A stretch of DNA of 55,396 nucleotides, taken from contig NC_090611.1 of assembly GCF_004359215.1 (NCBI RefSeq), positions 4,573,911 to 4,629,306 on the forward strand. Reading direction: 5' to 3'. The translations under genes and the position numbers were made by a program. The stretch is from Bremia lactucae. Its lineage: Eukaryota > Oomycota > Peronosporomycetes > Peronosporales > Peronosporaceae. Every line of letters begins with the position of its first letter. The first letter of the stretch is position 1. Positions 23,229 to 34,545 of the stretch are shown here, piece by piece. A model generated the notes under the pieces. That model worked only from the letters and a program-made list of their open reading frames with translations. It was not told the DNA's origin and did not search any database.

Positions 23229-24345
23229 AAGAAGAATTATAAAGAAGAATTTTAAAATTAGTCCGCCGCTATGGCAACATACGAAACTACTACGGCCACA
23301 GACAAAACTACTGCGGCCATAGATATGACCACAATTTTGCCAGCTGTACTAGTTAACACTGTTGAAGCTGTCATAACAAAAGTAAATTGGCCAATAAATA
23401 CCAATGGTTGTATCGGATCTTGCCTCTTAAAACTTAATGATGCTGGTATATGACATGGGTTCCGAATCGATTGATAAAGGGGTCTTTTAGTGTTAACTAC
23501 TAAGAGTGACGCTCACCTTCTCTTATGTCGATATTTAGACACTCACTGGGTTCACATAATACGAAAGAAAGCATATGAGCTGGATCATAAACGACACAAT
23601 TACATCTGCTTTTTACACATCTAATAATTACAAAGACAAGCAGAACATTCCATCTAGAATACATTGATCTTACGATAACTGTATTAAAACAAACCCAAAA
23701 AAGTAGACAGCAGATTCGGATCCATCCGTTTTTTTCGCAATTTGTACTTTTCAATACGAATCGGCTAGATATCCGCAGCACTCTCAGCAGGCATGGGCAT
23801 GGAGCAGCAGCATAACTAATACAGGAGCTTAGGTGAATTTACATGCCAGCAAACCGCGCACTTTGGCTATTTCCGCGGTCGTTTCGCCATCCATTCCTAA
23901 CCTCTTCCTCTGTGCAAAGCAGAATTCAATTAGGTTTAATGATTCCATTTGTGAACACTTCCCGATAAATATTACTTGTCCACATCTACGGCTGCTACCA
24001 CGGCTTTCCTTCTTCAGCATTCCTCGAAGCTGTTGTGCGCGCGCTGTGTAGCCTTCAACACGCTTCATGGCATTTTTTAGTGTACGGCATTTAATGTTTG
24101 GATTTCGCGCGTCAAATGCCCCTCCAAGTGACATTGATGCAGGAAAGTATAGTTCAACGCACATTTGACGCCCGACCATCAAGTGCTCTAGCGTCCTTTT
24201 GTATAATCAAAAGGTTTTGTGAGCTGTGATTGGTTGGATCAATTGTGTGTGGCCGTTGTAATTATGTCTGTGACCGAAGTAGCTTTGTCTGTGGCCGCAG
24301 TAGTAATTTCTGTGGCCATAGCGGCGTCATGAAAAATATTATTAT
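23229..24345. repeat. Inverted pair of copia-like gag starts flanking about 0.9 kb
   Basis: At 23271 a plus-strand ORF starts MATYETTTATDKTTAAIDMT; at about 24330 the reverse strand carries the related MATEITTAATDKATSVTDII. Both are Thr-rich gag-like beginnings with a near-identical Kozak region (CCGCCGCTATGGC). They face each other across about 900 bp that includes a minus-strand ORF of 117 codons (23829-24182) with no recognised domain. Thr-rich starts of this kind are common in copia gag; the assignment is tentative. Confidence 0.45.
23829..24182 (-). CDS. Uncharacterised ORF between inverted repeats (117 aa)
   Basis: An open frame with a Lys/Arg-rich centre (TLKNAMKRVEGYTARAQQLR) and a C-terminal stretch containing RLGMDGETTAEIAKVRGLL. 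It could be the remnant of a transposon or host protein; no domain was recognised and no splice sites were resolved. Position between two inverted gag-like starts suggests a mobile-element context. Confidence 0.25.
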   Translation of the reverse strand: MMVGRQMCVELYFPASMSLGGAFDARNPNIKCRTLKNAMKRVEGYTARAQQLRGMLKKESRGSSRRCGQVIFIGKCSQMESLNLIEFCFAQRKRLGMDGETTAEIAKVRGLLACKFT

Positions 24346-24399
24346 TTCTTACAGTTCATATTATACCATACACAGCAATCGTAGCGGAAATGAGAGAGT

Positions 24400-24600
24400 T
24401 ATGTTCATTGGTTGTGAAAAGTCTTCAAATCAACTCCGCCAATCGATGCTAGACGCGCCAATGGGCGGTAAGAACTAGGTCGTGATACATACTTAGATAA
24501 ATATATCAAGTCAGTAAGAAGATAGCAAAACGGAGGAGCTTATTAATATTAATACAGCTTTACTTTTCCTTAGATTAATTCAACGTTAGTATTGACCTTC
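24400..24600 (+). mobile_element. 5' part of a type-2 LTR, split by copy A
   Basis: The stretch with CCGCCAATCGATGCTAGAC and CTTAGATAAATAT blocks resembles the middle of type-2 LTRs at 18840-18930 and 48420-48500. It stops at GTATTGACCTT, where copy A begins. The matching 3' part resumes at 32157 beyond copy A. Confidence 0.6.
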
Positions 24601-25037
24601 GTAACGGGGCACTAGTGACTTGTACTGCTTCACTACAAGTCCACTTCGCACTGCCTCAGTGCGAGTGCCTCACGTCACTTCACGTGAACTAGTTCGTGCA
24701 GAGAAAGACTCTCTTGAGAAAATATGCTTTAAAGTGGGTTTATAAAATACTGTATTTAATATAATTATGTTCTTCTGTTTCTATCTTTATAATATTAGCT
24801 TAATTATAAACTAATAAAAAACATGAGATAAAGTCTTATATATCTATCTCTTTGCGCGCGTCCAGCGTTGACTGGACCGCGGAGAAAGTAGATATAAGGG
24901 TCTGTGTCTACCAATGGATAAGCTTTTAGAACATTGCCATGTAAAGTAACATTCTCCAAATAATATCTATCTTTTAGATAAAATTTTAATTAACAACCTC
25001 TAAGCATTAATTTCATGTAAGTATACACCCCGTTACA
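24601..25037 (-). repeat. 3' LTR of copy A
   Basis: It runs from GTAACGGGGCAC at 24601 to CCCCGTTACA at 25037. The complement of the polypurine tract (CCCCTCCCTTAAACG) follows at about 25040-25054. One hairpin arm is mutated (CTTCACTACAAG for CTTCAGTACAAG). Confidence 0.85.
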
Positions 25038-25115
25038 TCACCCCTCCCTTAAACGACAATTACTCTGACTGTCATTGGATAGAGTGGTCACTACTATACC
25101 AATTAATTAAAAACG

Positions 25116-26829
25116 ATGTTGATTGGTCAGCACAATCATTTTTATTTCTATCGCATGGTTAACAAATTCATGCGGTATGCGAATAGTGCGGCGCCTTTTT
25201 GGCTGCAGTTCATGCAGCCGCGGGCGACGCATTATTGCCTCTTGTGCAGACGTCACGTCTGCCGTATTATCTTCTTCTCGCGCAACACTAGATGTTGCGG
25301 GTGCACGTGGTGATTCACCACGTGAATACGACCCCTCTTTGGAGGTCGACTACGAATGCGAGTCGGACGAAATGGCCGACTCGAGGAGAATAGAACAGTC
25401 GCCTGATAAAAGTCAGACGGCTGACTATGAGCCTTTAAATGAGAAGGCTCATTCTGATAGACGAGTTAATAGTCTATTTGGCTCCGACGATGAGGATTAT
25501 TACTTATTCGCCCGTTCCGTCTATCGTGCCGTCACCCGCACATATTTATGCGCGTGGTGATGACGATGGCGTAAACCATCTTTATGAAAGTTCTTGTGGT
25601 ACCCCTGCTTCATTGGGTACCACTCAGGGGAGTGAAGACAATAAAATGCCTCATCTCGCCCCTGAGAAGAAGCCGTGGCTTTTGCCAGAACAGCTAATCA
25701 ATAGCTTGTCTGAAGAAACTACTCCTCACAATAAATATCCCTTATTTATTGCGACAAAGCTACATGGCCTTGATCCCAGCGCGAAGAACTTTCGCGCTGA
25801 GGAAGATTTCTATCTCGATGCTTTTCTTAAGCATCGATGGTTTAGTGGCAACAATAAGCGAGATAAAGTCTAGCTTATGCAAGCCTGGAGCGCGTTCATT
25901 CGCAATGTCAAAGACATTGGACGTGAAGCCTGGCTTCAAAAACTTAACGCGAATCGCGTTAAGTTTGAGAAACGAATCCAACCGGTGTAAGGTATAAATT
26001 GCATCGGTTGTCACGTGAGGCAGGACTTCCATGCCTCACGTGGGGTGATCCCTGTCCGTGTTGTGTTGACAACTGGAAGAGGGTAAAAGGGGATGTTTAT
26101 TCCTTTCTTCGCCCTGGGGAAGGGCTCACATCGCTCTTGAGATGCGGGATGCGATTAACGTTTTGCAATCGATTCACAGGCGCTAGGGGCGCGTGTTTTC
26201 CGATGGGCCTTCTGAACCATCGGATGGGTCTCGTCATACTGACGGACGAGGCCCTCACGTCAACAATCAGCTGGGAACGAGGCTCCCAGCTGTCATGTGA
26301 AGGTGGATTACATCGCCAGCGAACAAGATAACTCGTTCGCTGCCCCTTCACACCACGGTGGTTTTGATTACGTTCCACAAGGCAACGTTGATCACCGTTA
26401 GAATCCACCAATGGTTGTGGTGGAGGAGGGGAAACTAGATCCGACCCATGTGTCGAATCTAGAGTCGAAGATCGACAAACTCGATTGCTTTCTCCATGGT
26501 TTGGAGGAGGGACTTGATCACGAGCGCGGTAAGGGTCGCTCGTTAGAACAGACGGTGCAGGATCATCATATCGAACGGTTGGAAGAGTGCGTACTCCATG
26601 TTGGAGTACGAACGGAATTATCACGCTCTTCGTGATGAGCTGTTATCAGCTCATCGCGGTTTCGAGGATCTTCGGACCCGAATGAGAAACTTCAGGTTCA
26701 ACATGAGAATCTGGTTCGTGACCACAAGAATGTTTTAGGGATTCTTGAAAAGGGTGGTCAGATCCGTTCTCGCTGGGAACCGAGTACAGATGGTACGGGC
26801 GGAGCCAACCAAGTAAAACGTAGGATACG
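25116..26829 (+). pseudogene. Antisense ORF of the gypsy family, copy A (frameshifted)
   Basis: Plus-strand frames opposite to the element: start MLIGQHNHFYFYRMVNKFMR at 25116, an acidic part (LEVDYECESDEMADSRR) at about 25340-25380, the APEKKPWLLPEQLINSL segment with TKLHGLDPSAKNFRAEED at 25650-25870, a Cys-rich patch (LTWGDPCPCCVDNWKRVKGD) at about 26030-26090, and a C-terminal coiled coil from about 26600 that overlaps the integrase end. Order and sequence match copy F. Several frameshifts split it here. No known domain was recognised. Confidence 0.65.
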
Positions 26830-28090
26830 TTCGCATTCTACGTGGCAATTCTATTGTGTACGCATTGCCTCTGCGACGCAGTGCACGGAAAGGCCTAATG
26901 AACTTGGGAAGTAGTTTACTGCTACCCATATTAGTGACTTCACGCTTAGGTAAGTTTACCGTAGAGAGTAGTACTAGACCATCGATTTTAAATGAAAGAA
27001 CGTTTGCTCTTCCATGTTTGTCTACGTTCTGTTTCTGACGGTCCTCTGCGTTAGCAATGGAATCCTGTACGAAACGAGTTACTGATTCTCGAGCGAGCAG
27101 GAATTTCTCTGCTGACTCATTTTTTTTCTTTTTCAGTGCGCACTGCCATAAGATCTTCTCATCTTTGATGTCGAAGCAATCGACATCTACGTCATTCGCG
27201 TCGTTGGTAACTTCGACGCGAGATGAGCATGAGCCAGAAATGGTTTTGCTTGTGCGAATCCCTCCCTCCTTAGACTAGAGGATCCATTTAATTGGGTGGG
27301 TATGCGTGGATAACGTAAGCCATTCACGAAGAACGGTGTATGCGTTGTAAGCGCATGCACCGAATTATTGAAGGTGAATTCGACCATCGGTAAGAAATTG
27401 CTCCAGTTTGGATACGATTAAACGTAACCTCGAAGCATCTCTTCGAGAACTCGATTTGCGCGATCCGTCTGACCATCTGTCTTTGGATGATCAGAAGCTG
27501 ACATAGTCAGCCGTGTTCCGAGAGATCGGAACATGGATCGCTGTGCACCGTGGAGTTTGAATACCGTGTCGATAAAGACACGGGCACAGCCCGGAGCCGT
27601 AATCGACTCTGGTACTGCAGGAAGATGTACCAACTTGCTGAATCTTTCTACAAAGACAAGAATTCCATTGTTTCCGTGATCGGCTTCGGGAAATTTGAAG
27701 ACGAGTCTATTGATTCGGACTGCCAGCATTCTGCCGGAAGCGGTAGAGGTTGGAGAAGTACACGGGATGAAAAGCTAGGCTTCACCCGTCGGCATACCTC
27801 GCAAGCACGAGCGTACTTGCGGACGAACTAATACTGGCGGGGCCAGAAAAAGTCGCGACTTAGTGTGGATAAGTTATCTCACGTCTACGATGCCCACTAG
27901 TTGGTACATCGTGACACTCATACATGATGCGCAAATCATTGTGAGTTGGGACCACGACACGCGGAGAGTCGCCGGCAACTGCGGTGTAATACAATAAGCC
28001 GTTGCGTGTTGTGTATCGATCGGATGACGATCGACAATAATCCGGTAAATCTTTAAAAGATTTACTGGATGGATTCATCAGATGATCCAA
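26735..28090 (-). pseudogene. Integrase, copy A
   Basis: Minus strand: the zinc-binding part (28090 down, with HDVPTSGHRRREITY), then a core with ILVFVERFSKLVHLPAVPES (the usual first catalytic Asp replaced by Glu) and SDHPKTDGQTDRANRVLEEM, and a C-terminal module KLLPKFIRPFRALRRRGNAY ending TYPTFYLVGSAR. The stretch carrying the second catalytic Asp is missing between KLHG and LGTRLTMSASDH. Frameshifts also occur, so it is inactive. Confidence 0.8.
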
Positions 28091-29220
28091 TTAACGCAGA
28101 AGGTCCTTATCTTCTGCGTAGGCTTTCTTTATGTCAACAAACAACGTTGATGACGGAACACTTGGAATGAGTGTTGCAGCAGTGAGATTATTTTCACGGC
28201 ATGATAACGCATCAGCGACGAAATTTAGTCGTCGTGGTTTATTTTCCACGGAGAAATTATACTCCGCGAAGAAGGATAGCCACCTCGCCATTCTTTGTGA
28301 GATGTGTGGGATACTTACGGCCGTAAAAATGACGCATGGTCCGTATAAACGATGAACGGTCTATCTCTGAGGAGATAGAACCTAAAGTAAGCCAGGGCAT
28401 ATTTCACGGCAAGGAGTTCCTTGTCATGCACTGAGTAATTGCGTTCAGCTGGTTGCCGCTGACGCGATTGGTAACAGACGACGCTCCGCGTCGTCTGTAT
28501 CGTATAGCATTAATGCGCAGCCGATTGCAAAATCGCTGGCGTCACAGACCACATGAAATGGTCTGTCTTGATCTGCAATCGCAGAATGAGCGATTGCATC
28601 AAGCTTTGCTTGATACCTTTAAAGGAACGCTTACAATCAGCGTTCCATAGCCATTTCTCGTCTTTTTTCAAGAGACGAGAGAGATGAACTGTTATCTCGG
28701 CATAATATCGGGAGTACTTGTGCATGTACGCCGTCTATCTAAGAAACTTTCTAAGTCCCTTGACATCGACTGGAACTGGCCAGTCGGTAATTGCCTTGAT
28801 CTTTTCGGAATAAGTGCGCACGCCGTGTTTACCGACGATGAACCCAAGAAGTGGTATTTCGCTTGCAGCGAATATGCACTTCTTGAGATTGCGTACAACT
28901 TATGCTTTCGCGATAAGTGTAAAAACCTGACGAACGTGAGTTTATGAACTTCCACGTCCGTCTTTCTGTCGATGGACCGGCTATGGACGAATACATCGTC
29001 AAAATAAATCGGGGCGAAATCTCGCACCGCTCTCAACAGATTCGATACGCATGTTGAATGTTGCAGGGGCGTTACTAAGACCTTGTGGCATTACTAGCCA
29101 TTCCCCGAGAGTTCCACTGGAAGTGCTTACTGCTGCGAACGGGATGTCCCGTTCACTCATAAGGATTTGATAAAATCCATCCATCAGATACATATACGAA
29201 AAGATGGTACTCTTAGACAT
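28091..29220 (-). pseudogene. RT / RNase H, copy A
   Basis: Minus strand: RT pieces FSYMYLMDGFYQILMSERDI and PQGLSNAPATFN (28999-29220), APIYFDDVFVHSRS with the FDD active-site motif (28692-29036), KDEKWLWNADCKRSFKGIKQ at the connection, and the RNase H end MARWLSFFAEYNFSVENKPR (28091-28291). The RT N-terminal segment is absent: position 29220 joins directly to the protease-RT spacer. Frames are broken. Confidence 0.75.
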
Positions 29221-29960
29221 ACCATACTCGACCTAGGATCATCGTGTTGTCCCTTTGGGGCAACCGGTATACTCCTTGAATGTCGCCCGCTAGGTGTACG
29301 TTCATGTATCAATACCCACAACTTCTTCGAGTGGTGGACCTTCGGCGCTGCCTGTGCATTCGCAGAGCCGCCGGCAGCTGACTCCACAGGGTAATTAGTA
29401 ATCACACTGTGATATCGTGCAGTCATACTAACGACCGTACCACACGTGAGGCCATCGCACTCACTCGTAGTACATCCATACGCTTGTGGACGCTCCAAGA
29501 CGTTCATCAGATGGCCATCCGATGAACAAGTGGCAGGCATCTTCACGGATCGATGCTGCGAGCCGATTCTTGGCTCATACTTTCTGAGTCAAGGTAAAGC
29601 TAGGATGACATCAAATTTGTCATCCAAATCCAGAACGATTGAAATCATGATAATACTGTGAATCTTTTAACCTGTATTGACACCTCTCTACGCGTTTCAT
29701 CGCTGCTATCGATGCGCCTGTCGCCAGACAAACTGTCATCCTCGTTAGAGGGATGTCGCGCTCAACATACTTGAGCCTACGACACTGTAGCGACTGACGA
29801 CGAATAAAGTTATTCGACGCTCCACAGTCCACTACGGCTTTAAGTGACAAATCATTTGTCACTTTTAAGTTCAAGGTGATGAGGTATCCTTCATCACCAG
29901 GAGCAGAGGCACATAATGATTGTGTGTCTCGAGCAACTTTAGTCAAAAGATTTGAATTTT
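29221..29960 (-). pseudogene. Aspartic protease and spacer, copy A
   Basis: The minus-strand ORF 29620-29946 contains VVDCGASNNFIRRQSL, the retropepsin active site in the form Asp-Cys-Gly-Ala, with RLKYVERDIPLTRMTVCLAT behind it. The spacer region to 29221 holds MNVLERPQAYGCTT and a Ser/Ala-rich stretch. Of the three copies this one keeps the catalytic Asp. Confidence 0.75.
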
Positions 29961-29989
29961 TTATAGGCTGCCGGATCAGTAGGGCGTTG

Positions 29990-30902
29990 CACCCCTACTG
30001 ACCCCGACCATTTTTTGGCGGTCCGCCTCGCTGTTGTGATTTCGCAACAACGTCGGACCGGCGACCGTTACCTTGTTTGGCATTCGGTCCATTAATTACG
30101 TTTAGTACCTCTCGATACTGGGCGTGAGGCACCGCACTCATGAGCGTAGTGTCCTAACTTCTTACAGCGATTGCATTTCTGCAAACGCTTGTTGTTCGAA
30201 AAGCGAGGTTTCTCGCTTTCAACATAAGAGAGGTCCATAGATTCTGGACCTTCAAGCTCGTGTCGTCTTGGAGAACGATATGATGACGAACTAGCTTGAG
30301 CCTGTCTCAAGCTAAAGTCCTCCTGTTCCGCGACGGATACTGCTTCTTTAAGCATATCCAGTTCGAAGCGATAAAAGTGGGTCTTTAAGGGACCATCCGT
30401 AAGACCTTGCATGAACACCGGAATCAACATGTGCTCATGAATTGGGTTGTTTAAGATACAACTCGCTAAGAGTCGAATGTGCTGGGTATAAGCGTCAACA
30501 TCACGCTTGCCTTGCTTGAGTTTGGGAACCTCTGATCGAGCTCTGAACTCAGCCCTAGGCGGTTCAGACGTCTGTTTGAGCTGCGCTCTAAAAGCCTCTA
30601 GCGAACTTAAGACATATGGGGTCGCGCAACTTAAGTCCTAGTGCCCAAGTTTTGGCTCCGCCTGCCAAATTTGATTGAGCGAATGCGACTTGCATTTGCT
30701 CGTCGACGATGTGACGAGCCCTTATGGCATCGTCCAACTCGACGAACCATCGTGAGAGGGAGCCTTCTTCGACTCACATATACTTAGTATTGCCAGCCTT
30801 TAAGGTTTTAGCAAAGCTACCTTCACCTCGTCAAGTTCATGTTGTATGAACTTGGTGATGGCTGAATGGATGGCATCTCTGTCCAAACCGGACAGCATGG
30901 CC
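29990..30902 (-). pseudogene. Gag, copy A
   Basis: The minus-strand ORF 30092-30430 ends in an intact CCHC zinc knuckle (CNRCKKLGHYAHEC) after the DLSYVESEKPRFS linker. The capsid part continues upstream to about 30760 in shifted frames, and the initiator region (ILAMLSG-like) lies near 30880. The leader is then interrupted by the LTR insertion at 30909. Confidence 0.75.
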
Positions 30903-30908
30903 AAGATT

Positions 30909-31545
30909 TGTAACGGGGTGTATCGTTACATGATATTAACACTAAGGTTGTTAATTAATATGTTATCTGAAAGGTGGATGATATCTGAAGCATATTACTT
31001 TACATGGTAATATTGTAAACCTTTTCCATTTGTAGATATATACCATTATATCTACTTTCTCCGCGGTCCAGTCAGCGCCGGACGCGCGCAAAGAGGAAGA
31101 CAGATAGGACTTTTCGTAACGGGGTGTATCGTTACATGAATAAACACTTAAAGGTTGTTAATTAATATATTATCTAAAAGGTAAATAATATTTGGAGAAT
31201 GTTACTTTACATTGTAATATTCTATAGGCTTATTCATTGGTAGATATAGATAATTATATCCACATTCTCCGCGGTCCAGTCAGCGCTGGACGCGCGCAAA
31301 GAGAAAGACAGATAATACTTTTAGTACATGTTTTGTATTAGTTTATAATTAAGTTGGCATTTAATAGATAGACAAGAAGAACTTAATTATATTAAATGCA
31401 GTTCTCCTTTAACCCTCTTTAAAGCAAGTGTTTTAAAGAGAGTCTTCTTCTGCACGTACTAATGTACGTGAAGTGTGAGGCAACACTCGCACGTTGGCAG
31501 TGCAGTGGACTTGTACGCAGTACAAGTCAGTAGTGCCCCGTTACA
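30909..31545 (+). mobile_element. Nested type-1 LTR insertion in the gag leader of copy A
   Basis: A truncated LTR (30909-31115, first 207 bp) is followed without spacer by a complete LTR (31116-31545), both in plus orientation, opposite to copy A. The host sequence AAGAT stands at 30903-30907 and again at 31546-31550, a likely 5-bp target duplication (one extra T on the left). The uninterrupted host sequence is seen in copy B (CCAAGATGGCATC). Confidence 0.8.
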
Positions 31546-31708
31546 AAGATGGCATCGCTCTCTACGGTTGAATCATTTGTTCGACCGCACTCCTTTCTAT
31601 GTCACGTAGAAAGTTATCACGCGAAACGTGATGCGTATTATAATAATCATCTAAATGTCCATGTTTTTAAATGGAACTGTGGTCCTTGGACTACAAAGTG
31701 CTAATAGG

Positions 31709-32156
31709 TGTAACGAGGCACTGCCGACTTGAACTTTTTCAGCGCAAGTCCACTTTGCACTTCGCACTGGCTCAGTGCGAGTGGTGCCTCACGTCACTTC
31801 ACGTACACTAGTACGTGCAGAGGAAGACTCTCTTTAAAACGCTTGCTTCAAAGAGGGATTAATAAAAATTGTATATATTATAGTTAACTTCTTCTGTTTC
31901 TATCTATTTCATACTAAATTAATTATAAGCTAATACAAAACATGTAATAAAGTCTGATCTGTCTCTCTCTTTGCGCGCGTCCAGCGCTGACTGGACCGCG
32001 GAGAATGTGGATATAATGGCCTATATCTACCAATGAATAAGCTTTTAGAATGTTATCATGTAAAGTATTATTCTCCAAATATTATCTACCTTTTAGATAA
32101 TATATTACTTAATAACCTTTAAGTGTTAATTTCATGTAACGATACACCTCGTTTCG
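31709..32156 (-). repeat. 5' LTR of copy A
   Basis: It begins TGTAACGAGGCACTGCC at 31709 and ends at CACCTCGTTTCG near 32156, with a mutated terminus. It carries a partial duplication in one hairpin (CACTTTGCACTTCGCACTGG). The adjoining leader at 31550-31708 matches the leaders of copies B and F. Confidence 0.8.
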
Positions 32157-32303
32157 CCTTTAGTGCTGCATACTGTTACCAAGTTAAAACCCTTCCTCTG
32201 TACGTCGTGTACGTGGTGTATTCGGAGGCTACTTTACCTTCACTGTTCTCAGTGTAGGTCAACTAATACTGAGGCAGTTCTAGTGGAAGGTGCCCCATTA
32301 CAG
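32157..32303 (+). mobile_element. 3' part of the type-2 LTR split by copy A
   Basis: The sequence CTTCCTCTGTA...TCAGTGTAGGTCAACTA...GTGGAAGGTGCCCCATTACA matches the last 120 bp of the type-2 LTR at 19015-19130 in the same plus orientation. Together with 24400-24600 it restores one LTR around copy A. Confidence 0.7.
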
Positions 32304-34545
32304 CAAGCATAAAAGCATTGCTACCCGCAAATCAAGTCGTCGCAGGAATTATCATAAATAAATATTGAAGATTTTTGGATAGACTGTCACAAAATAGGAG
32401 CAATTTTGGATGCGCTACCTAAGGTATCGGTGAAAGGACGTCTAAACCAAATTGAAGTAAAAAGTGACAATTACGCCTATAGAAAGTCCGATACTTAAAT
32501 TTCCTACTATTCTGAAACGACACGTATATCTGAAAGTCTCATTAGTATTCAGATAGTGGCCTACTACAAAAAAATCACGCACCCGGCAAAATGTGCCACT
32601 CAAGCTCTGCCTCGATACTTAATCACTGATTAAAATTCTTTAAAATTCTGCAGCACCATTTGCTTCCAATCGACTATTCAAATGTCACGTCTAAAAGACG
32701 TACTGCCGTTTTGTCGCGTGACTTCTTCTTGCTGCGCGTTGTTATAACTGTACTTACTTCACGCGCAGATGACCCGCCGAACTAGTCTTCTTTGATTTTA
32801 GGGCACACGTTTGACCGCAAATTGCCATCAAAATATTGGCGCCCATTACGCCGAACTTGTCGATAAACAATTAAACAAATAAATAAGGAGTTGTGGCATC
32901 ATATGCTCAAAATTTTTTGGATAACGAATTTTTGCTTTTAAACTTGCAGCTTTTTACTTAGATGTCACAAAGCACTATCCTTTGCAAGGAGACACTATGC
33001 CAAAAAATAGTTATCTATTGATATTGGCATCTTACAGTACAAAACGGATTCGTTCGATAGGCGGATGATCCTGCAATTGCGTTTTAATTTTGGTGAGGAA
33101 AGTTTTATGACGCATGCAAAAACGTCTTATTCTTGTTTTCACTTCAAAAGTACAAAAGAATTCTTTTTTTTAATTAAAAAGGTCAATTTGTGCATAAAGC
33201 GTAATGTATCTTTGTTGCCTAATGCGCACCTAGATATGCAAGTTTATTACGAGGTAGGCAAGCTTAAGAAATAATTAAAAGCTGTGTGCGGGAATGCGTT
33301 TTTTTTGTCGTTAAAATGATATTATACTGCACAAGTGGATTTAATTTGACCACTAGTGTTTTCGAGGACAAAAATATTATCGCAGTATTTATTGTTCCGT
33401 GCGAAATCAAAGTATCTAACCTTTACTTTGCATACTCTCCAAACCATCTTTCCGTTCCTTATACTCTAAGGATATTATCAGGCGTAGACCTCGACGAAAT
33501 AGCAAAGCTTTTAAGTCCCAAGTTCTTTAATCATATCTACCCATCCTAGCCGATATAACAGACGAGGCTCAAGCAATCTGTTACATTTGGCGGCAAGAAA
33601 ATCACGACTTTGAGTGATGGTAAAAAGGCAACGTGTCGTTTTCAGTCGTTCGTCCAAAATCCAAATCGGTGAAAATTTGTCCGCGTTCTGGCTTTTACTG
33701 TCGCACTTTACAATTTAAGAAGCATGCAGGTTAACCTTTAGAAACAAGCCTCAAATGAGCAAGGGCAAGGGTAATCAGGTATACCTTCTCAATAAATTCA
33801 TTCTTCATTAGATTGTGCATACACCGTGAGTACTTCGGGAGCATCTCAGCAGAATCCTTGCCGTCCTCGTTTGTTCTAAAGCGTTTGTGAAAACGTAGTT
33901 GAAAGTTACTTTAATGAGGCGCCACGCGGTATACCGTGCTATACAAATATGGCAATGTACGTCTTTGGCAAGGTGTCACAAGCTTAAACGTGCGTTCTAT
34001 CAAGTTTTGTCGTACTAGTGCAAAATAAAAAAAAACTACTGTGGTATCGAAAGGACTGCCTGACGCGGTACCGAAGCATTCCAACGAAAAAATATAAAAA
34101 GACAGCACGACGGCATCTTTGCGAGCAGCATGACCGCTACTTACGTGGTGTTGTGTCGTAACACTTTTGCTTACAGCGAGTCGATAAAGAAACTCATAAA
34201 CACTCCAATATCAATAAACATTACTAGTCTTCGCTCGTAAGAAAGAAAAAGAACTTTTAATTTACCCTTTCAAATAATCTCACTCGAATTTGCATCCCCG
34301 CGATTTGCACTGCAAGTGTAATAAGCAAATGGGCGCACTCCTCCAGCCGGGAAGCCCCAAGCGTTGATCCGCCTCTCTTTTCGTTATACTGACTTCTACA
34401 TTCCGCAGAAGATGCAGCTAACATACGCACTTGAAAAAGGATGGTCAAGGACTTCTTACGACCAAGCGACCAAATCGCGTAGTAGCTCCTCTTTCTACGG
34501 GTATCTAAGAGGTACTTTCGCATTTGCAACGGTAGACACAAGAAC
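32304..34545. other. AT-rich intergenic region, no convincing gene
   Basis: About 2.2 kb. Open frames at 33065-33274 and 33286-33549 are AT-rich and have no recognised motif. A short ATG frame encoding MSKGKGNQ at 33754 ends at a GTATAC donor-like site, but no following exon could be joined. The region probably includes regulatory sequence of the START-like gene; nothing definite was seen. Confidence 0.5.

Larger units (their letters stand above)
24601..32156 (-). mobile_element. Type-1 Ty3/gypsy copy A (minus strand, nested LTRs inside)
   Basis: Flanked by minus-oriented type-1 LTRs (24601-25037 and 31709-32156). Reading the minus strand: leader and gag (to about 29990), protease, RT, RNase H, integrase (to 26735), then an ORF on the opposite strand (25116-26829), polypurine tract and 3' LTR. 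The gag leader is interrupted by a plus-oriented LTR insertion (30909-31545). RT lacks its N-terminal part and the integrase core has lost a piece, so the copy is defective. It is inserted in an older type-2 LTR. Confidence 0.85.

Noticed and set aside
33754..33778. Mini first exon MSKGKGNQ followed by a GTATAC donor
   Set aside because: No acceptor downstream gives an open second exon; likely chance.
33911..34108. Minus-strand ORF with a possible signal peptide
   Set aside because: Short, no cleavage-plus-motif pattern, and no homologous motif recognised.
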